Shown here: in pieces, positions 15,698-15,971 of the stretch | Position numbering within the stretch: position 1 is the first letter of the stretch | Layout of the letters: every line of letters begins with the position of its first letter | NCBI GenBank assembly: GCA_015488975.1 | Contig: WFMT01000030.1 | Span: forward strand, 1 to 15,971 | Length of the DNA: 15,971 bases | DNA from: Campylobacteraceae bacterium | GTDB lineage: Bacteria > Campylobacterota > Campylobacteria > Campylobacterales > JALSKU01 | Direction of reading: 5' to 3' | Translations under genes and position numbers: made by a program | The notes under the pieces: generated by a model | What the model saw: only the letters and a program-made list of their open reading frames with translations | Told to the model about the DNA's origin: nothing | Databases searched by the model: none

Positions 15698-15911
15698 AAT
15701 AATTCTCCTCAACTTCATCTATAATGCCACTTTCATATAAAATATCTTCAATAAGTTTATTTTTAGATATTTTAATTGATGAAGATAGCTTCTCTAATGC
15801 TTTATTAAGTTTTGCATCAATTTTGATACTGAGCTGAGTAACTTCTCTCTTATTTTTATTTTTTTTAATAACATTTTTAATAACATTTTGATCAAATCTT
15901 TGTTTTGCCAA
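15690..15911 (-). CDS. Small ribbon-helix-helix DNA-binding protein
   Basis: This 73-residue protein has a basic N-terminal tail (Lys-rich, 1-22), a strand VTQLSIKID (24-32) and two helices joined by a turn (33-47 and 49-62, the second starting SKNKLIEDIL). This is the layout of Arc/CopG/MetJ-type ribbon-helix-helix proteins, which dimerise and insert the strand pair into the major groove. An acidic tail (DEVEENYCD) follows and could bind a partner. The start is TTG at 15909-15911 with AGGA seven bases upstream; no ATG is available in frame nearby. The next gene overlaps it by eight bases. A perfect 12-bp tandem repeat lies 22 bp upstream and is the probable operator, so it is likely self-regulating. 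It could be an antitoxin, a partition-type protein or a plain repressor. Confidence 0.75.
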   Translation of the reverse strand: MAKQRFDQNVIKNVIKKNKNKREVTQLSIKIDAKLNKALEKLSSSIKISKNKLIEDILYESGIIDEVEENYCD

Positions 15912-15932
15912 ATTATATTCCTAATAATTTTT

Positions 15933-15956
15933 AGTATTACTAAAAGTATTACTAAA
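15933..15956. promoter_or_regulatory. Tandem 12-bp repeat, probable RHH operator
   Basis: Two exact, directly abutting copies of AGTATTACTAAA (15933-15944 and 15945-15956) lie 22 bp upstream of the ribbon-helix-helix start codon. Each contains a short dyad, GTA-T-TAC, extending to TAGTA-T-TACTA in the first copy. A 12-bp period puts the sites on nearly the same face of the helix, as expected for RHH dimers bound side by side. The promoter should lie within or just beside the repeat. Confidence 0.6.
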
Positions 15957-15971
15957 AAAGTTATATAAGTA

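Noticed and set aside
15933..15956. Start of a CRISPR array or a plasmid iteron set
   Set aside because: There are only two 12-bp copies with no spacer, directly before a ribbon-helix-helix gene. An operator explains them better, though the window edge prevents counting further copies.

Overview
The window is AT-rich chromosomal DNA, most likely from a Campylobacterota (former Epsilonproteobacteria) such as the Arcobacter, Sulfurimonas or Sulfurospirillum groups. The evidence is the low GC, a PEB4/Cbf2-type periplasmic isomerase beside a class II aldolase, a DHBP synthase fused to a degenerate GTP-cyclohydrolase-like domain, a PutA without an N-terminal DNA-binding domain, and many GTG/TTG starts. 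The genus cannot be fixed from the sequence alone.

Layout. (1) 1-287, plus strand: the 3' end of a chemotaxis-receptor-like gene, closed by a strong hairpin terminator that overlaps the last codons of hisD. (2) 323-5195, minus strand: five tightly packed genes read yebC, peb4-like PPIase, fba, a PLP-dependent deaminase/desulfhydrase-like enzyme, hisD. The last three overlap by 14 bp at each junction. (3) 5303-6715, plus strand: ribB-type gene plus ybgC-type thioesterase, divergent from yebC across a promoter region with TATAAT boxes on both strands and an 8-bp inverted repeat. (4) 6733-10332, minus strand: putA, convergent with ybgC, with a shared hairpin between them. (5) 10437-14922, minus strand: a complete high-affinity branched-chain/hydrophobic amino acid ABC transporter in the order livK-H-M-G-F, with coupled starts and stops. 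It lies directly upstream of putA. (6) 15041-15911, minus strand: a two-gene unit of a small ribbon-helix-helix protein and an unrecognised 218-residue protein, with a perfect 12-bp tandem repeat just upstream that looks like an operator.

How the genes fit together: regions 2-5 are mostly housekeeping metabolism. They cover histidine and riboflavin biosynthesis, glycolysis/gluconeogenesis, periplasmic folding, amino acid import, and oxidation of proline to glutamate. LivKHMGF followed by PutA suggests import and oxidation of amino acids, although the transporter's ligand is not proven. The least explained part is region 6, an apparently self-regulated RHH operon with a toxin-antitoxin-like layout but a partner protein larger than usual. 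There is no tRNA, rRNA, CRISPR array, insertion sequence or long gene-free stretch; the longest non-coding gap is about 120 bp.
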